Assembly (NCBI GenBank): GCA_947254025.1
Contig: CAMYBS010000002.1
Coordinates: forward strand, 98,411 to 162,410
Length of the DNA: 64,000 nt
Direction of reading: 5' to 3'
From: an uncultured Clostridia bacterium
GTDB taxonomy: Bacteria > Bacillota > Clostridia > Tissierellales > Peptoniphilaceae
A program made the translations under genes and the position numbers. Below the pieces are notes generated by a model. The model did no database searches and was not told the DNA's origin. It worked only from the letters and a program-made list of their open reading frames with translations. Shown piece after piece: positions 35,703 to 44,634 of the stretch (its first letter is position 1; each line of letters starts with the position of its first letter).

Positions 35703-38639
35703 ATGTCTAATTATAAACGTAGAAGAAAGCCGAGGTTTACGCTAAAGAAACTAATTGTCATATCGCTTATGACTGTGCTTATATCCTTAACTTTGTTTGC
35801 TGGCACTGTAGGCCTTGCTTTTGTAAATATACTTAGCACTGCACCTGAGATTGATCCATACTCAATCAACAGTGGCTTTGAAGAGACGTCTCTTATCTAT
35901 GATAAGGATAATAATTTAATTGAGAAAATTGAAACTGCTGAATACAGAACTTTTGTTAAGCTAAGCAAGGTTCCTCAGTATCTAAAGGATGCTTTCATTA
36001 GTATAGAAGACGAAAGATTCTACGAGCACCCTGGTATAGACCCTAAGGGTATCTTGTCATCTCTTTACGAGAACTTTAAAGCCGGTGGTGTTGTACGTGG
36101 TGCGTCAACTATCACTCAGCAGCTAATCAAGAATACATTTCTTTCTAACGAGCAAACTCTTACTAGAAAGTTAAAAGAGATATACCTTGCTCTAAACTTG
36201 GAGACTAAGCTTAGCAAGGATCAAATTCTTGAGTCTTACTTAAATATGATTTCTTTGGGACAAAACTCCTACGGCGTGCAAGAAGCTTCGAGAACTTACT
36301 TCTCTAAGAATGTTGACGAGATAAACATCGCTCAAGCTGCTTTGCTTGCAGGCATAGTTAAGGGTCCTAATATCTACCAACCATTCTACAGAGTTACTCC
36401 TCTTAAGTATGACGAGAATACTATGCAAAAGATTGGCGAAACTGAAATTCTTGGTGAAAAATACATCCTTGTCTTTAACAATAAATCTGTTAAAAGACAA
36501 AGAACAATACTTAAGAAGATGCTTGAACTTGGTAAAATTACTAAGGATCAATATGACGAAGCTATAAACTTTGATGTTGCTGCTAGCTTGAAGCCTAGCG
36601 AAAAGAAAGAAGCTGAGATTACAAGCTACGCAAGTGATTATGTCAAGAATCAAGTTGTTCACGATTTGATGGAAAAATACCAAATCACTAAGCAAAAAGC
36701 TCAAGAGAGATTATTTACAGGCGGTCTTAGAATATACTCAACCATTGACACTAAGGTGCAAAAGGATCTTGACGAAGTTAATAGAAACTTCAACGGCATA
36801 CTTTTAGGTGACGTATCAAGGTACAAAGCGCCTATACTTGTTGATAGAAACCTTGACAGTGCAGGTAACATCATTGATAAAAACGGAAACATGGTCTACT
36901 ACAAGAGATCTAATCTTCTTACTGAAGATGGCTTCCTTATAATACCAAAGTCTGAATACACAATCAGTGAAAACGGCGACCTTAATATAACAAGTTCAAG
37001 AATATATGCCTACAAAAAATCAAGCGATATACAAGACTTCTACTCTATCGACGATGCAAAGAACCTTCTAACTCACAGAGTTGGCGGTCTTGCAGTGCCA
37101 GATACTTACTACTTAAGGCAGGCAAAGCACAACTTTATAATCAAGGGAGAATTCTTTAAAACAAACGATAAGTTCTACAAGCAAGATGAAGCTGGTAACC
37201 TACTTATTAGTCCAGAGTACTTCTACACTAATAAATCTGGTCTTGTTCAGCCGCAATCAGCAACTGTGATTATGGATTACAAAACTGGTCACATCGTTGC
37301 CATGATTGGTGGACGTGATGTAAAGGGTTCAAGAATTTTAAATAGAGCAACTGACACAGCTAGACAGCCGGGCTCATCTATGAAACCACTTGCGGTATAC
37401 TTACCTGCTCTTGACAATGGCTTTACAGCTGCCTCACCTATACTTGATATACCGATGATTACAGCTGATGGAAAGGTATGGCCAAACAACGTTTATACTG
37501 GTTTTAAAGGTATCACAACTCTTAGAGAATCACTAATCTACTCCATAAACGTAAGTTCTGCTAGAACTTTGAAAAAGATTGGTATACCAACATCAATAAA
37601 ATATTTGAAAAAATTAGGTATAATAAATGAAGAAAATCCTTCTAAGGATAATTTTGTTCAATCTAGTGAAAATAAAACTCACAACGATGAAAACCTTGCT
37701 TCTTTAGCTCTTGGTGGTATGACAAAGGGTGTTAGTCCTCTTGATATGACTGCTGCCTACAGCGCTATCGCAAACGATGGTGTTTACAATGAACCGATTA
37801 TTTACACTAAAGTTTTAGACAAGGACGGAAACATTGTTCTTGAGAAAGAAGCTAAGCAAAGAAGGGTTGTTAGCCCACAAATTGCTTATGTAATGAAGGA
37901 TATACTTAGATCGACTGCTTATGAACACACTGGAAAAAATGCCATCATAAAAGGTCAAGCAAGTGCTGGTAAAACTGGTACAACTGACTACAATGCTGAC
38001 TTCTGGTTCGTTGGCTTCACTAATTACTATGCAGCAGCCACTTGGATGGGTAATGACTCACCAAAGATTACCATAACTCAAAACTCGTGGTTAGCAGCAA
38101 AACTTTGGGGCCACATAATGACGAAAATTCATCAAGACAAAGAAAGCAAACCTCAATTTGCTCAGCCAGATGGCATAGTAAAGGCTTATGTATGTACTAA
38201 ATCTGGTAAAAAACCAAATCAATTTTGTTCATCTGACCCAAGAGGCGTCGTCAGAGAGGAGATATTTGCTAAAGGAACTGAGCCTACTGAAACTTGTAAT
38301 GTGCACGTAGCCTTAGAAGTTAACTCATCAAACAATAAGCTAGCAACTGAATTTACTCCAGAGGAGCTAAAAATTACTAAGGTCTTCACTGCTCTAAATC
38401 CTGCTTATAAGCCTTCCGAACACAATGGTATTTTGCCAAAAGACTACAGTTACTACCCTCCAGTTCAATCAGATACTCAAGAAGATTTGAATAATTATAA
38501 TCAAGAACATGGCATTGATCTTAACGAAGAAGGTACTAATTGGAATGATGTCATAACAGATTTGATTAATCCAGAGAAAAAAGATGATAAAAAAGAAGAA
38601 AAGAAAAATGATGATAATGAGGTAAAAATACTACCATAG
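35703..38639 (+). CDS. Class A penicillin-binding protein (PBP1A)
   Basis: A bifunctional peptidoglycan glycosyltransferase and DD-transpeptidase. A basic cytoplasmic start and one membrane helix (about 15-40) precede the GT51 domain with EDERFYEHPGID, GASTITQQLIKN and RKLKEIYLALNLE. The transpeptidase domain has SxxK in RQPGSSMKPL near 555, SIN in IYSINVSSA near 615, and KTG in AGKTGTT near 757. An insertion of about 160 residues between the domains is rich in charged residues, and the C-terminus ends in a Lys/Glu/Asp tail. The start is ATG 35703 after AGGAGTGA. It has 978 residues and its own promoter and terminator. Confidence 0.95.
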   Translation: MSNYKRRRKPRFTLKKLIVISLMTVLISLTLFAGTVGLAFVNILSTAPEIDPYSINSGFEETSLIYDKDNNLIEKIETAEYRTFVKLSKVPQYLKDAFISIEDERFYEHPGIDPKGILSSLYENFKAGGVVRGASTITQQLIKNTFLSNEQTLTRKLKEIYLALNLETKLSKDQILESYLNMISLGQNSYGVQEASRTYFSKNVDEINIAQAALLAGIVKGPNIYQPFYRVTPLKYDENTMQKIGETEILGEKYILVFNNKSVKRQRTILKKMLELGKITKDQYDEAINFDVAASLKPSEKKEAEITSYASDYVKNQVVHDLMEKYQITKQKAQERLFTGGLRIYSTIDTKVQKDLDEVNRNFNGILLGDVSRYKAPILVDRNLDSAGNIIDKNGNMVYYKRSNLLTEDGFLIIPKSEYTISENGDLNITSSRIYAYKKSSDIQDFYSIDDAKNLLTHRVGGLAVPDTYYLRQAKHNFIIKGEFFKTNDKFYKQDEAGNLLISPEYFYTNKSGLVQPQSATVIMDYKTGHIVAMIGGRDVKGSRILNRATDTARQPGSSMKPLAVYLPALDNGFTAASPILDIPMITADGKVWPNNVYTGFKGITTLRESLIYSINVSSARTLKKIGIPTSIKYLKKLGIINEENPSKDNFVQSSENKTHNDENLASLALGGMTKGVSPLDMTAAYSAIANDGVYNEPIIYTKVLDKDGNIVLEKEAKQRRVVSPQIAYVMKDILRSTAYEHTGKNAIIKGQASAGKTGTTDYNADFWFVGFTNYYAAATWMGNDSPKITITQNSWLAAKLWGHIMTKIHQDKESKPQFAQPDGIVKAYVCTKSGKKPNQFCSSDPRGVVREEIFAKGTEPTETCNVHVALEVNSSNNKLATEFTPEELKITKVFTALNPAYKPSEHNGILPKDYSYYPPVQSDTQEDLNNYNQEHGIDLNEEGTNWNDVITDLINPEKKDDKKEEKKNDDNEVKILP

Positions 38640-38649
38640 ATTAAAATAG

Positions 38650-38680
38650 ATAAACAAGGCTTAATTTAGGCCTTGTTTAT
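38650..38680 (+). terminator. Terminator of the PBP1A gene
   Basis: An 11-bp perfect stem ATAAACAAGGC/GCCTTGTTTAT with a 9-nt loop, beginning 11 bp after the stop codon and followed by TTAATC. The U-rich part is inside the stem end, so strength is moderate. Confidence 0.7.
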
Positions 38681-38718
38681 TTAATCTATACTTTTGCCTT
38701 TTTATATAAAAATTTACA

Positions 38719-38748
38719 ATGATAATACATTAAAATTTTGGGTATAAT
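38719..38748 (+). promoter_or_regulatory. Probable promoter of the small anchored protein gene
   Basis: ATGATA (38719-38724), 18-bp spacer, TATAAT (38743-38748), 39 bp before the start at 38788. Confidence 0.55.
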
Positions 38749-38787
38749 TTAGTAAGAAAGAATTAATTTTATAAAGGAGATGGACTT

Positions 38788-39306
38788 ATGAATAGTAAGA
38801 AATCATTAAGAAAATATTGGCTAGTACTTGCAATAGTGCTGATTGTAGCTGCTATAGCTATATATTTTATATCAAAATCAAATAAAATAGATTTAGCTAG
38901 AGTTTCGAAGGAGATGAAAGATTTTGCCTCACTTGAAGAGCCAAATATTGAAAAGTACGTAAAGAAAGGCTACGTAGATATTACTAAGCCGCTTGAACAT
39001 GATGCAGGTATCAATCTTAGAAATAGTCTTGGAGGACCAAGCCTCTATGTAAAAACTGTAAGAGTCGATGATAGCGGTACTTACTACGGCACTATATACT
39101 GGAAGAACAGAGACGAATATAAACTTGCAAAGCAAGAATTTTCTACAGACAATGAAGATAGAATAAGTATATATGATGCAAATCCCGTAGCCTTAAAGGA
39201 AATATTAACAAAAGAAGAAGATGGGTTAAACAAGGTATATGCAGTCACTATGGCAATAAATCAAGATGTGACTAGCGAAGAAATATATCTTTTCTCATTT
39301 AAATAA
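38788..39306 (+). CDS. Unknown membrane-anchored protein
   Basis: The function is not recognised. It has 172 residues: a basic start, one N-terminal helix (about 10-29, which could be a signal anchor) and an extracytoplasmic domain of about 140 residues with no cysteine and no motif known to me. The ribosome binding site AAAGGAGAT precedes the ATG. It sits alone between the PBP1A terminator and a bidirectional terminator, so it is monocistronic. The position after PBP1A hints at the envelope but proves nothing. Confidence 0.7.
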   Translation: MNSKKSLRKYWLVLAIVLIVAAIAIYFISKSNKIDLARVSKEMKDFASLEEPNIEKYVKKGYVDITKPLEHDAGINLRNSLGGPSLYVKTVRVDDSGTYYGTIYWKNRDEYKLAKQEFSTDNEDRISIYDANPVALKEILTKEEDGLNKVYAVTMAINQDVTSEEIYLFSFK

Positions 39307-39323
39307 TTTAATATGCATATAAA

Positions 39324-39363
39324 AAGTGCTAGGCATAAAATTTTGCTTAGCACTTATTTTTTA
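39324..39363. terminator. Bidirectional terminator between the small protein gene and folD
   Basis: Stem AAGTGCTA/TAGCACTT, extended by a G-T pair and GC, with T-runs on both sides: ATTTTTTATT on the plus strand and TTTTTATATG on the minus strand. It serves two convergent genes. Confidence 0.88.
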
Positions 39364-39379
39364 TTCTGCTATTTATTTT

Positions 39380-40231
39380 TTATTTATTTTGTTTTTCTAC
39401 CGCCTTTAATACTTGATTTAAAAGTATTGTAGTTGTTATGCTGCCTACTCCTCCAGGTACTGGTGTAATCTTTGCAACGTAATCAACTAGAGCATCGTAA
39501 TCAGCGTCGCCACTAATCTTGCCTTCCTTATCCATACTTACACCAACATCTATAACTATAGAGTCTTCATTGAAATATGATTTGTCAAGCATCTTCGCTC
39601 TGCCAAGCGCTGTGAATACTACATCAGCACTCTTACAAACAGCTTTTAAATCCTTTGTCTTTGAGTGACAGATAGTAACTGTGGCATTTTCATTTAGTAG
39701 CATCATAGCAAGTGGCTTACCAACTACCATGGAACGGTTGATTATGGCAACATTCTTGCCTTTGTAATCATATCCAGTTCTTCCTAAAATTTCAACAGCT
39801 GCTCTTGGTGTAGCTGGTTCAAAGCTATCTTTCTTTCCTTCAAATATAGCTTCAAGATTAATTGGGTTCATGCAGTCAATATCCTTATCTGGATTGATAA
39901 AATTAACAACTCTTTCTGCATCAATTTGTTTAGGAAGTGGTCTAAACACAAGTATACCATGTATCTTAGTATCATTATTTAGCTTATCCATAAGCGCTAG
40001 AAGCTCTTCAGTTGTTGATTCTCTAGGTATATTAAATACTTCTGAATCAATGTTTAAGCTCGCACTAACCTTAAGTATTGCTTTTTCGTATGATATATCG
40101 CTTGGGTCCTCGCCTAGTCTAACTACGGCAATCTTTGGAGCAATGCCTTTCGCACGAAAAGCCTCAATCTTCTTAGTCATGTCAGCCTTAATCATGTCTG
40201 CAACTGGTTTACCTTTTAAAATTTCTGTCAT
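39380..40231 (-). CDS. folD: FolD-type methylenetetrahydrofolate dehydrogenase, possibly lacking cyclohydrolase activity
   Basis: Oxidises methylene-THF to methenyl-THF with NADP+; ordinary FolD also hydrolyses methenyl-THF. The fold is complete (283 residues from ATG 40231, which follows AAGGAGG). Key positions differ: in the Y-x-x-x-K motif the Tyr (48) is kept (SYEKAILK) but the Lys is Ile (52). The VQLPLP motif is VFRPLP, so the catalytic Gln is Phe (96). The Asp of the KDVDGF motif is kept (KDIDCM, Asp119). In other FolD/MTHFD proteins that Lys and Gln are needed for cyclohydrolase activity. The NADP-binding region has INRSMVVGKPLAMMLL. It is monocistronic. Confidence 0.9.
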   Translation of the reverse strand: MTEILKGKPVADMIKADMTKKIEAFRAKGIAPKIAVVRLGEDPSDISYEKAILKVSASLNIDSEVFNIPRESTTEELLALMDKLNNDTKIHGILVFRPLPKQIDAERVVNFINPDKDIDCMNPINLEAIFEGKKDSFEPATPRAAVEILGRTGYDYKGKNVAIINRSMVVGKPLAMMLLNENATVTICHSKTKDLKAVCKSADVVFTALGRAKMLDKSYFNEDSIVIDVGVSMDKEGKISGDADYDALVDYVAKITPVPGGVGSITTTILLNQVLKAVEKQNK

Positions 40232-40351
40232 AATAACCTCCTTATAATATAGCAATATAATATAAATTTCTTATACCAATGCTCTTTATTATTCGCATTT
40301 CTGGTATATTAATACCCAAATCGCTATAATTTTAATAATATAATTATTTTT

Positions 40352-40381
40352 AAAAAAATAGAGGAGACTTCTAGTCTCCCC
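40352..40381 (-). terminator. Terminator of the SCIFF-secDF operon
   Basis: On the minus strand GGGGAGACT and AGTCTCCTC pair (one G-T) around an AGA loop, followed by TATTTTTTTA. It begins 15 bp after the secF stop. The rest of the gap up to folD (40232-40351) is AT-rich and should hold the folD promoter, but no clear -35/-10 pair stands out. Confidence 0.9.
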
Positions 40382-40395
40382 TTATATAAACTTAA

Positions 40396-41277
40396 TTAAG
40401 CTCTTTTGTTTTTTGCGCCGTGACCAAAGTTCTTTTCAAGTAGTCCCCATGTGTATGGTGCGATGAATGTTGATGATAACATACCTTCAACGATACCAAC
40501 AAGTAGTGGAATACAAAGTGCTTCGATTACGTGACCACCTAGAACGTATAGAACAACAACTGCGATAAGTGTTGTAATTGTTGTTAATACTGTTCTTCTG
40601 AATGTTGAGTTAAGTGACGACTCAATAAGCTCAGCATTATCCATCCTTGGATGCATTCTCTTGTTTTCTCTGAATCTATCAAAGATAACTATAGTTGCGT
40701 TGATTGAATAACCTACGATAGTTAGTGCTGCTGCGATTAGTGATGAATCGATTTGTAGATTAAAGATTCCGTATGCAGATACTATAACTAAAACGTCAAC
40801 GATTAGAGCAAATACAGCTGCAACACCATATTTCCATTCAAATCTAAATGTTATATAGATAAGCATTAAGATTGATGCGATGATGATTGATATAACAGCT
40901 TTTTGTCTAATTTCTCTACTGATTGATGGACCAGTAGTTGTGTCTTCGATATTGTTTCTGTCAACCTTGTATTCTTCTTCAAATGCACGGCTGATTTGAT
41001 TCTTTTGCTCGTTTGTTAAAGCAAGTGTAGACTTGATAACGATAGTTTCTTTGTTAGCACCAGCATAAACAACGCTTGCACCCTTATCAACTTTACCAAC
41101 TATGTCATAAACTTTTGCTTCTTCAATAAATTGTCCAGCATTAACTCTCATGATAGTACCACCTGAGAAGTCGATACCGTAGTTAAAACCATGAATGCAG
41201 AATCCTATGATACCTGCGATGATAACTATGAATGGTATTGGAGCAAAAAACTTTTTCAATTTGTTAAAATTAATCAT
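40396..41277 (-). CDS. secF: Protein translocase subunit SecF
   Basis: A membrane partner of SecYEG that uses the proton-motive force to aid protein export. It has the first helix near 12-30, the motif NYGIDFSGGTIMRV (28-41), the extracytoplasmic P1-like part, and five further helices with the block SINATIVIFDRFREN near 192. The length of 293 residues is normal for a stand-alone SecF. It is 9 bp after secD. Confidence 0.96.
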   Translation of the reverse strand: MINFNKLKKFFAPIPFIVIIAGIIGFCIHGFNYGIDFSGGTIMRVNAGQFIEEAKVYDIVGKVDKGASVVYAGANKETIVIKSTLALTNEQKNQISRAFEEEYKVDRNNIEDTTTGPSISREIRQKAVISIIIASILMLIYITFRFEWKYGVAAVFALIVDVLVIVSAYGIFNLQIDSSLIAAALTIVGYSINATIVIFDRFRENKRMHPRMDNAELIESSLNSTFRRTVLTTITTLIAVVVLYVLGGHVIEALCIPLLVGIVEGMLSSTFIAPYTWGLLEKNFGHGAKNKRA

Positions 41278-41286
41278 ATTTACCTC

Positions 41287-42564
41287 CTATGCTCCATATG
41301 CCTTTTTATTTTCATTAGATGTTATTTGAGCAAAGTTCTTTAGTAAGAATTTTGTCAATACAACTGCTGTCAATAATGAAATTACTATACCTATGATAAG
41401 TGTAATACCAAAACCTCTGATTGAACCGATACCATAAACATAAAGTACAACACCAGCTATGATAGTTGTGATGTTTGAGTCCATGATAGTTGCGATGGCT
41501 TTCTTAAAGCCTGCATCAACAGCTGATCTTACTGTCTTACCATTGATTAATTCTTCTCTAATTCTTTCATATATAATACAGTTAGCATCTACTGCCATAC
41601 CTATTGATAATAGTAAACCGCATATGCCTGGTAATGATAACTTGATATGGAATACTATAAATGCTAGTAAAACTAATAGTGTATACGCAATTAATGAAAT
41701 TGATGCTACTAGACCTGGAATCTTATATACTACGATTAATAATAAACTGATTAAAAGTATTGATATAAGTATAGCCATCATTGAGTTGTGGAAAGCGTCG
41801 ATACCTAGTGAAGCTCCGATGATTTCTGATCTTACTTCTTTAAGTTCGATAGGAAGTGCACCGGCTCTGATTAGTGTAGCTAATTTTGATGCTTCTTCTA
41901 CTGAAAATCCCTTTGAACCGCCTTCGATGATTGGCTTACCATCTGTAATTGGTGAATTTTGTACTATAGGTGCAGAAATTACTTCACCGTCTAGAACTAT
42001 CTTTAAGATTTTCTTTTCAGGAACTGTTTCATTATAAAGCTTTGTTGTTGCTTCAGCGAATTTCTTTGTTCCTTCTTCGTCAAACTCCATTGAAACAACT
42101 GGTGTTGACTTACCTAAGTTATCTTGTGTATAAACAACTTTTGATTCTTTAATGTTTTTACCTGTTAAAATTACATTGTTATCTGGATCGATAAATTGTA
42201 ATTGAGCTGTTTTACCTATTGTTTCGATAGCGTCTTGTGCATTTTTAGCACCAGCTAGTTCGATTGAGATTCTGTTTGAACCTTCGATAGATATGTTTGG
42301 TTCAGAAATTCCTAAACCGTCAACTCTTTGTTGAATAATTGCCTTGGATTGTTCCATAGCCTTGCTAAGCTCTTCTCCTGTTTTATCTGTATCAGCTTCA
42401 AGAAGTACATATACCCCACCAGCTAAGTCAAGACCTAAGTTGATAGAGTCTTTAGCGCTCTTAATTTGATATCCAGCAAAATCAAAGCCGAATACAGCTA
42501 CTAATCCGAAGCAGGCAATTAAAATGACTGTTATCACAATCTTAAGTGTGCTTAACTTTTTCAT
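41287..42564 (-). CDS. secD: Protein translocase subunit SecD
   Basis: The larger half of SecDF. It has a first helix (about 10-30), the LGLDLAGGVYVLLE motif near 43, an extracytoplasmic domain of about 190 residues, then five helices with GMAVDANCIIYERIREE near 330. At 425 residues it is on the short side for SecD (the P1 head is small), as often in Clostridia. It follows the SCIFF maturase by 9 bp. Confidence 0.96.
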   Translation of the reverse strand: MKKLSTLKIVITVILIACFGLVAVFGFDFAGYQIKSAKDSINLGLDLAGGVYVLLEADTDKTGEELSKAMEQSKAIIQQRVDGLGISEPNISIEGSNRISIELAGAKNAQDAIETIGKTAQLQFIDPDNNVILTGKNIKESKVVYTQDNLGKSTPVVSMEFDEEGTKKFAEATTKLYNETVPEKKILKIVLDGEVISAPIVQNSPITDGKPIIEGGSKGFSVEEASKLATLIRAGALPIELKEVRSEIIGASLGIDAFHNSMMAILISILLISLLLIVVYKIPGLVASISLIAYTLLVLLAFIVFHIKLSLPGICGLLLSIGMAVDANCIIYERIREELINGKTVRSAVDAGFKKAIATIMDSNITTIIAGVVLYVYGIGSIRGFGITLIIGIVISLLTAVVLTKFLLKNFAQITSNENKKAYGA

Positions 42565-42573
42565 TTTGGCCTC

Positions 42574-43929
42574 CTAATCTAAATTTGCAATAACTGAGAT
42601 TGCACATTCTATTCTTTTTCTTTCTAATTCACAGCCTATCTCAAATACACCGTTTATATCGCCTGTATTGTAGTATGAATTAGCATGACAGCCGCCTGAG
42701 CAATAGAATTTTGCCCAGCATTCTTGGCAGTCTTTTTTATTAAATACGTTTGATTTTTTAAATTCTTCTCTTAAATCAGTTTTGGTAACTCCTTCAAAAA
42801 CATTACCAACTTTAAATTGTTCTTCACCTACAAACTGATGACAAGGGAAAAGGTCGCCCTTTGGTGTTACAGCAAGATATTCGCATCCTGCTCCGCATCC
42901 TATTGCTCTTTTGATTAAGCATGGTCCTTGATCAAGGTCTATCATAAAATGGAAGAATAGAAAATCATCGTCTTTTTTCTTAATCTTGATGTATTCTTTT
43001 GATAATTTTTCATACTCTTTCTTAATTCTCTCTACATGTTCTGGTCTTATGGCATAAGGCTCTTTTTGGTCTGTTACAACCGGTTCCATAGATGTCTTTT
43101 TAAAACCGTTTCTGTAGAAATCCAATACGTCTTCTGAAAAATCTAAGTTTTCTGATGTAAACGTACCTCTAATGTAATAGTCCTTATCGCCTCTTTTTTC
43201 AATAAAGCGTTTAATCTTCGGAACGATTATATCATAAGAACCTTTTCCATTAGTAGTTGGACGCATCTCATCGTTAACAGATTTTCTACCGTCTATACTT
43301 AGAACTACGTTTGACATATTTTCATTTAAATAATCAATAATTTCATCGTTTAATAAAACACAGTTTGTAGTTAAAGTGAATCTAAAATTCTTATTGTATT
43401 CTTTTTCTAAACTTCTTCCGTAAGTAACAAGCTCTTTAACAACATCAAAGTTCATTAGTGGTTCTCCTCCAAAGAAGTCAACCTCTAAATTTCTTCTATT
43501 GCCAGAGTTTTGTACTAAAAACTCTAAAGCTTTCTTACCTACTTCTACGCTCATAAGCTCTCTTTTGCCTTTAAAATCGCCTTGTGACGCAAAACAATAC
43601 TTGCATCTTAGGTTACAGTCATGTGAAACATGTAGGCAAAGAGCCTTTACTATGTTGTATTTACTTAAGTCCAACTGAGTTGCCTCTATAGGCTCAGTAA
43701 ATAACAACTCTTCTTTGTGCAATTCTTCTACTTCCTTAAAAGCAGTTTTAATATCACAAGCTTCATACTTAGTAGATAATGCCTTAACAGCTTCATCTAA
43801 GCCCTTAGACATGTAATCAATTAAGTCGTATATAATCTCATCTACTACGTGTACAGCACCACTATATATGTCTAAGACTACATACTTATCATTTAGATAG
43901 AACTTATGTATTAAATTAGTATCGTACAT
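42574..43929 (-). CDS. SCIFF peptide maturase (radical SAM, SPASM domain)
   Basis: A radical-SAM enzyme that forms Cys sulphur-to-carbon (thioether) links in the SCIFF peptide, making a ranthipeptide-like product. The first 90 or so residues look like a peptide-recognition (PqqD-like) domain. The CX3CX2C cluster motif is HDCNLRCKYC near residue 114. The C-terminal SPASM region has cysteines in CGAGCEYL, FPCHQF, CQECWAKFYCSGGC and GCELE. ATG 43929 is used; an in-frame TTG lies just before it. There is no good ribosome binding site, and the start is 9 nt from the SCIFF stop, which suggests coupling to it. Confidence 0.93.
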   Translation of the reverse strand: MYDTNLIHKFYLNDKYVVLDIYSGAVHVVDEIIYDLIDYMSKGLDEAVKALSTKYEACDIKTAFKEVEELHKEELLFTEPIEATQLDLSKYNIVKALCLHVSHDCNLRCKYCFASQGDFKGKRELMSVEVGKKALEFLVQNSGNRRNLEVDFFGGEPLMNFDVVKELVTYGRSLEKEYNKNFRFTLTTNCVLLNDEIIDYLNENMSNVVLSIDGRKSVNDEMRPTTNGKGSYDIIVPKIKRFIEKRGDKDYYIRGTFTSENLDFSEDVLDFYRNGFKKTSMEPVVTDQKEPYAIRPEHVERIKKEYEKLSKEYIKIKKKDDDFLFFHFMIDLDQGPCLIKRAIGCGAGCEYLAVTPKGDLFPCHQFVGEEQFKVGNVFEGVTKTDLREEFKKSNVFNKKDCQECWAKFYCSGGCHANSYYNTGDINGVFEIGCELERKRIECAISVIANLD

Positions 43930-43935
43930 CAAAGT

Positions 43936-44088
43936 CTATTTATGATTTTTCTTATTTTCGCACTTTTGGTTACCAACTGTACAAGATGTCTTACAAGCTG
44001 ATTGACATGAAGTTTGGCATTCGCCACATCCGCCGTGCTTAGCTGTTTTTAATAAGTTTCTTTTGCTTAAAGTTTTTACAAATTTCAT
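43936..44088 (-). CDS. SCIFF precursor peptide (six Cys in forty-five residues)
   Basis: A 50-residue peptide read directly from the minus strand: a basic leader (MKFVKTLSKRNLLKTAKHGG), then a core with Cys at 21, 24, 28, 32, 36 and 43 (CGECQTSCQSACKTSC) and a short hydrophilic end. This is the nearly invariant SCIFF pattern, found widely in Clostridia and always beside its radical-SAM maturase, as here. AGGGAGG precedes the ATG. The biological role of the modified peptide is not established to my knowledge. Confidence 0.95.
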   Translation of the reverse strand: MKFVKTLSKRNLLKTAKHGGCGECQTSCQSACKTSCTVGNQKCENKKNHK

Positions 44089-44109
44089 AATATCCTCCCT
44101 TTTATATAA

Positions 44110-44138
44110 AATATACTATGAGCTAAGGCTCATCACAA
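44110..44138 (-). promoter_or_regulatory. Probable promoter of the SCIFF-secDF operon with a palindrome in the spacer
   Basis: TTGTGA (44133-44138), 17-bp spacer, TATATT (44110-44115) on the minus strand. The spacer contains the inverted repeat ATGAGC-N4-GCTCAT (44118-44133), which could be an operator. Confidence 0.6.
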
Positions 44139-44165
44139 GAAAAAACCGATGCTATTTTGCACCGG
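44139..44165 (-). terminator. Terminator of rpsU-yqeY
   Basis: On the minus strand CCGGTGC and GCATCGG pair (one G-T) around a 6-nt loop, followed by TTTTTTC. The yqeY stop codon lies in the loop. The -35 of the SCIFF promoter is directly adjacent. Confidence 0.88.
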
Positions 44166-44604
44166 CTAGATATTCTTTAACAAGATTTGTAACTAATGAT
44201 CCATCTGCCCTGCCCTTAACTTTTGACATCATAGTCTTCATGACTAAGCCAAAATTTGTTTTATTGTCTCCAAGTTCTTCGCAAGTATCTTTAATCATAG
44301 TTTTTATCTCTTCTTCAGAAAGTTCCTTTGGTACGTACTCCATAAGAATTTCTATTTCTTTTTTAGTTTGTTCAACTAAATCTGCTCTATGGCCTTGTTC
44401 AAACTCAGCTATAGCGCCTTTCTTTTCCTTTATTTGCTTTTGTATTATTGCTATAATGTCTTGGTCACTTAGTTCTTTTCTTTGGTCAACTTCAATTTGC
44501 TTTATAGCTGAATTAACCATCATGATAGTGTTTTTAATGATTGTATCTTTATTTTTCATAGATTCTATATATCTACTTTTTAGTTCGTTTTTAAGGGACA
44601 TCAT
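44152..44604 (-). CDS. yqeY: GatB/YqeY domain-containing protein
   Basis: A 150-residue helical protein related to the tail domain of the GatB amidotransferase subunit; the exact role is unknown, possibly tRNA-linked. SLKNELKSRYIESMKNKD at the start, EIEILMEYVPKELSEEEI in the middle and NFGLVMKTMMSKVKGRADGSLV near the end are the family blocks. It follows rpsU by 30 bp, a conserved rpsU-yqeY pair. Confidence 0.93.
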   Translation of the reverse strand: MMSLKNELKSRYIESMKNKDTIIKNTIMMVNSAIKQIEVDQRKELSDQDIIAIIQKQIKEKKGAIAEFEQGHRADLVEQTKKEIEILMEYVPKELSEEEIKTMIKDTCEELGDNKTNFGLVMKTMMSKVKGRADGSLVTNLVKEYLAGAK

Positions 44605-44634
44605 ACACCTTCTATCTTTACAAATAAATTTAAA

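Noticed and set aside
36240..36704. A 154-codon minus-strand frame opposite the PBP1A gene
   Set aside because: It is antisense to conserved glycosyltransferase and linker sequence, with no start signal.
40232..40351. A possible THF or other riboswitch upstream of folD
   Set aside because: The leader is AT-rich with only short inverted repeats; none of the conserved THF riboswitch core is visible.
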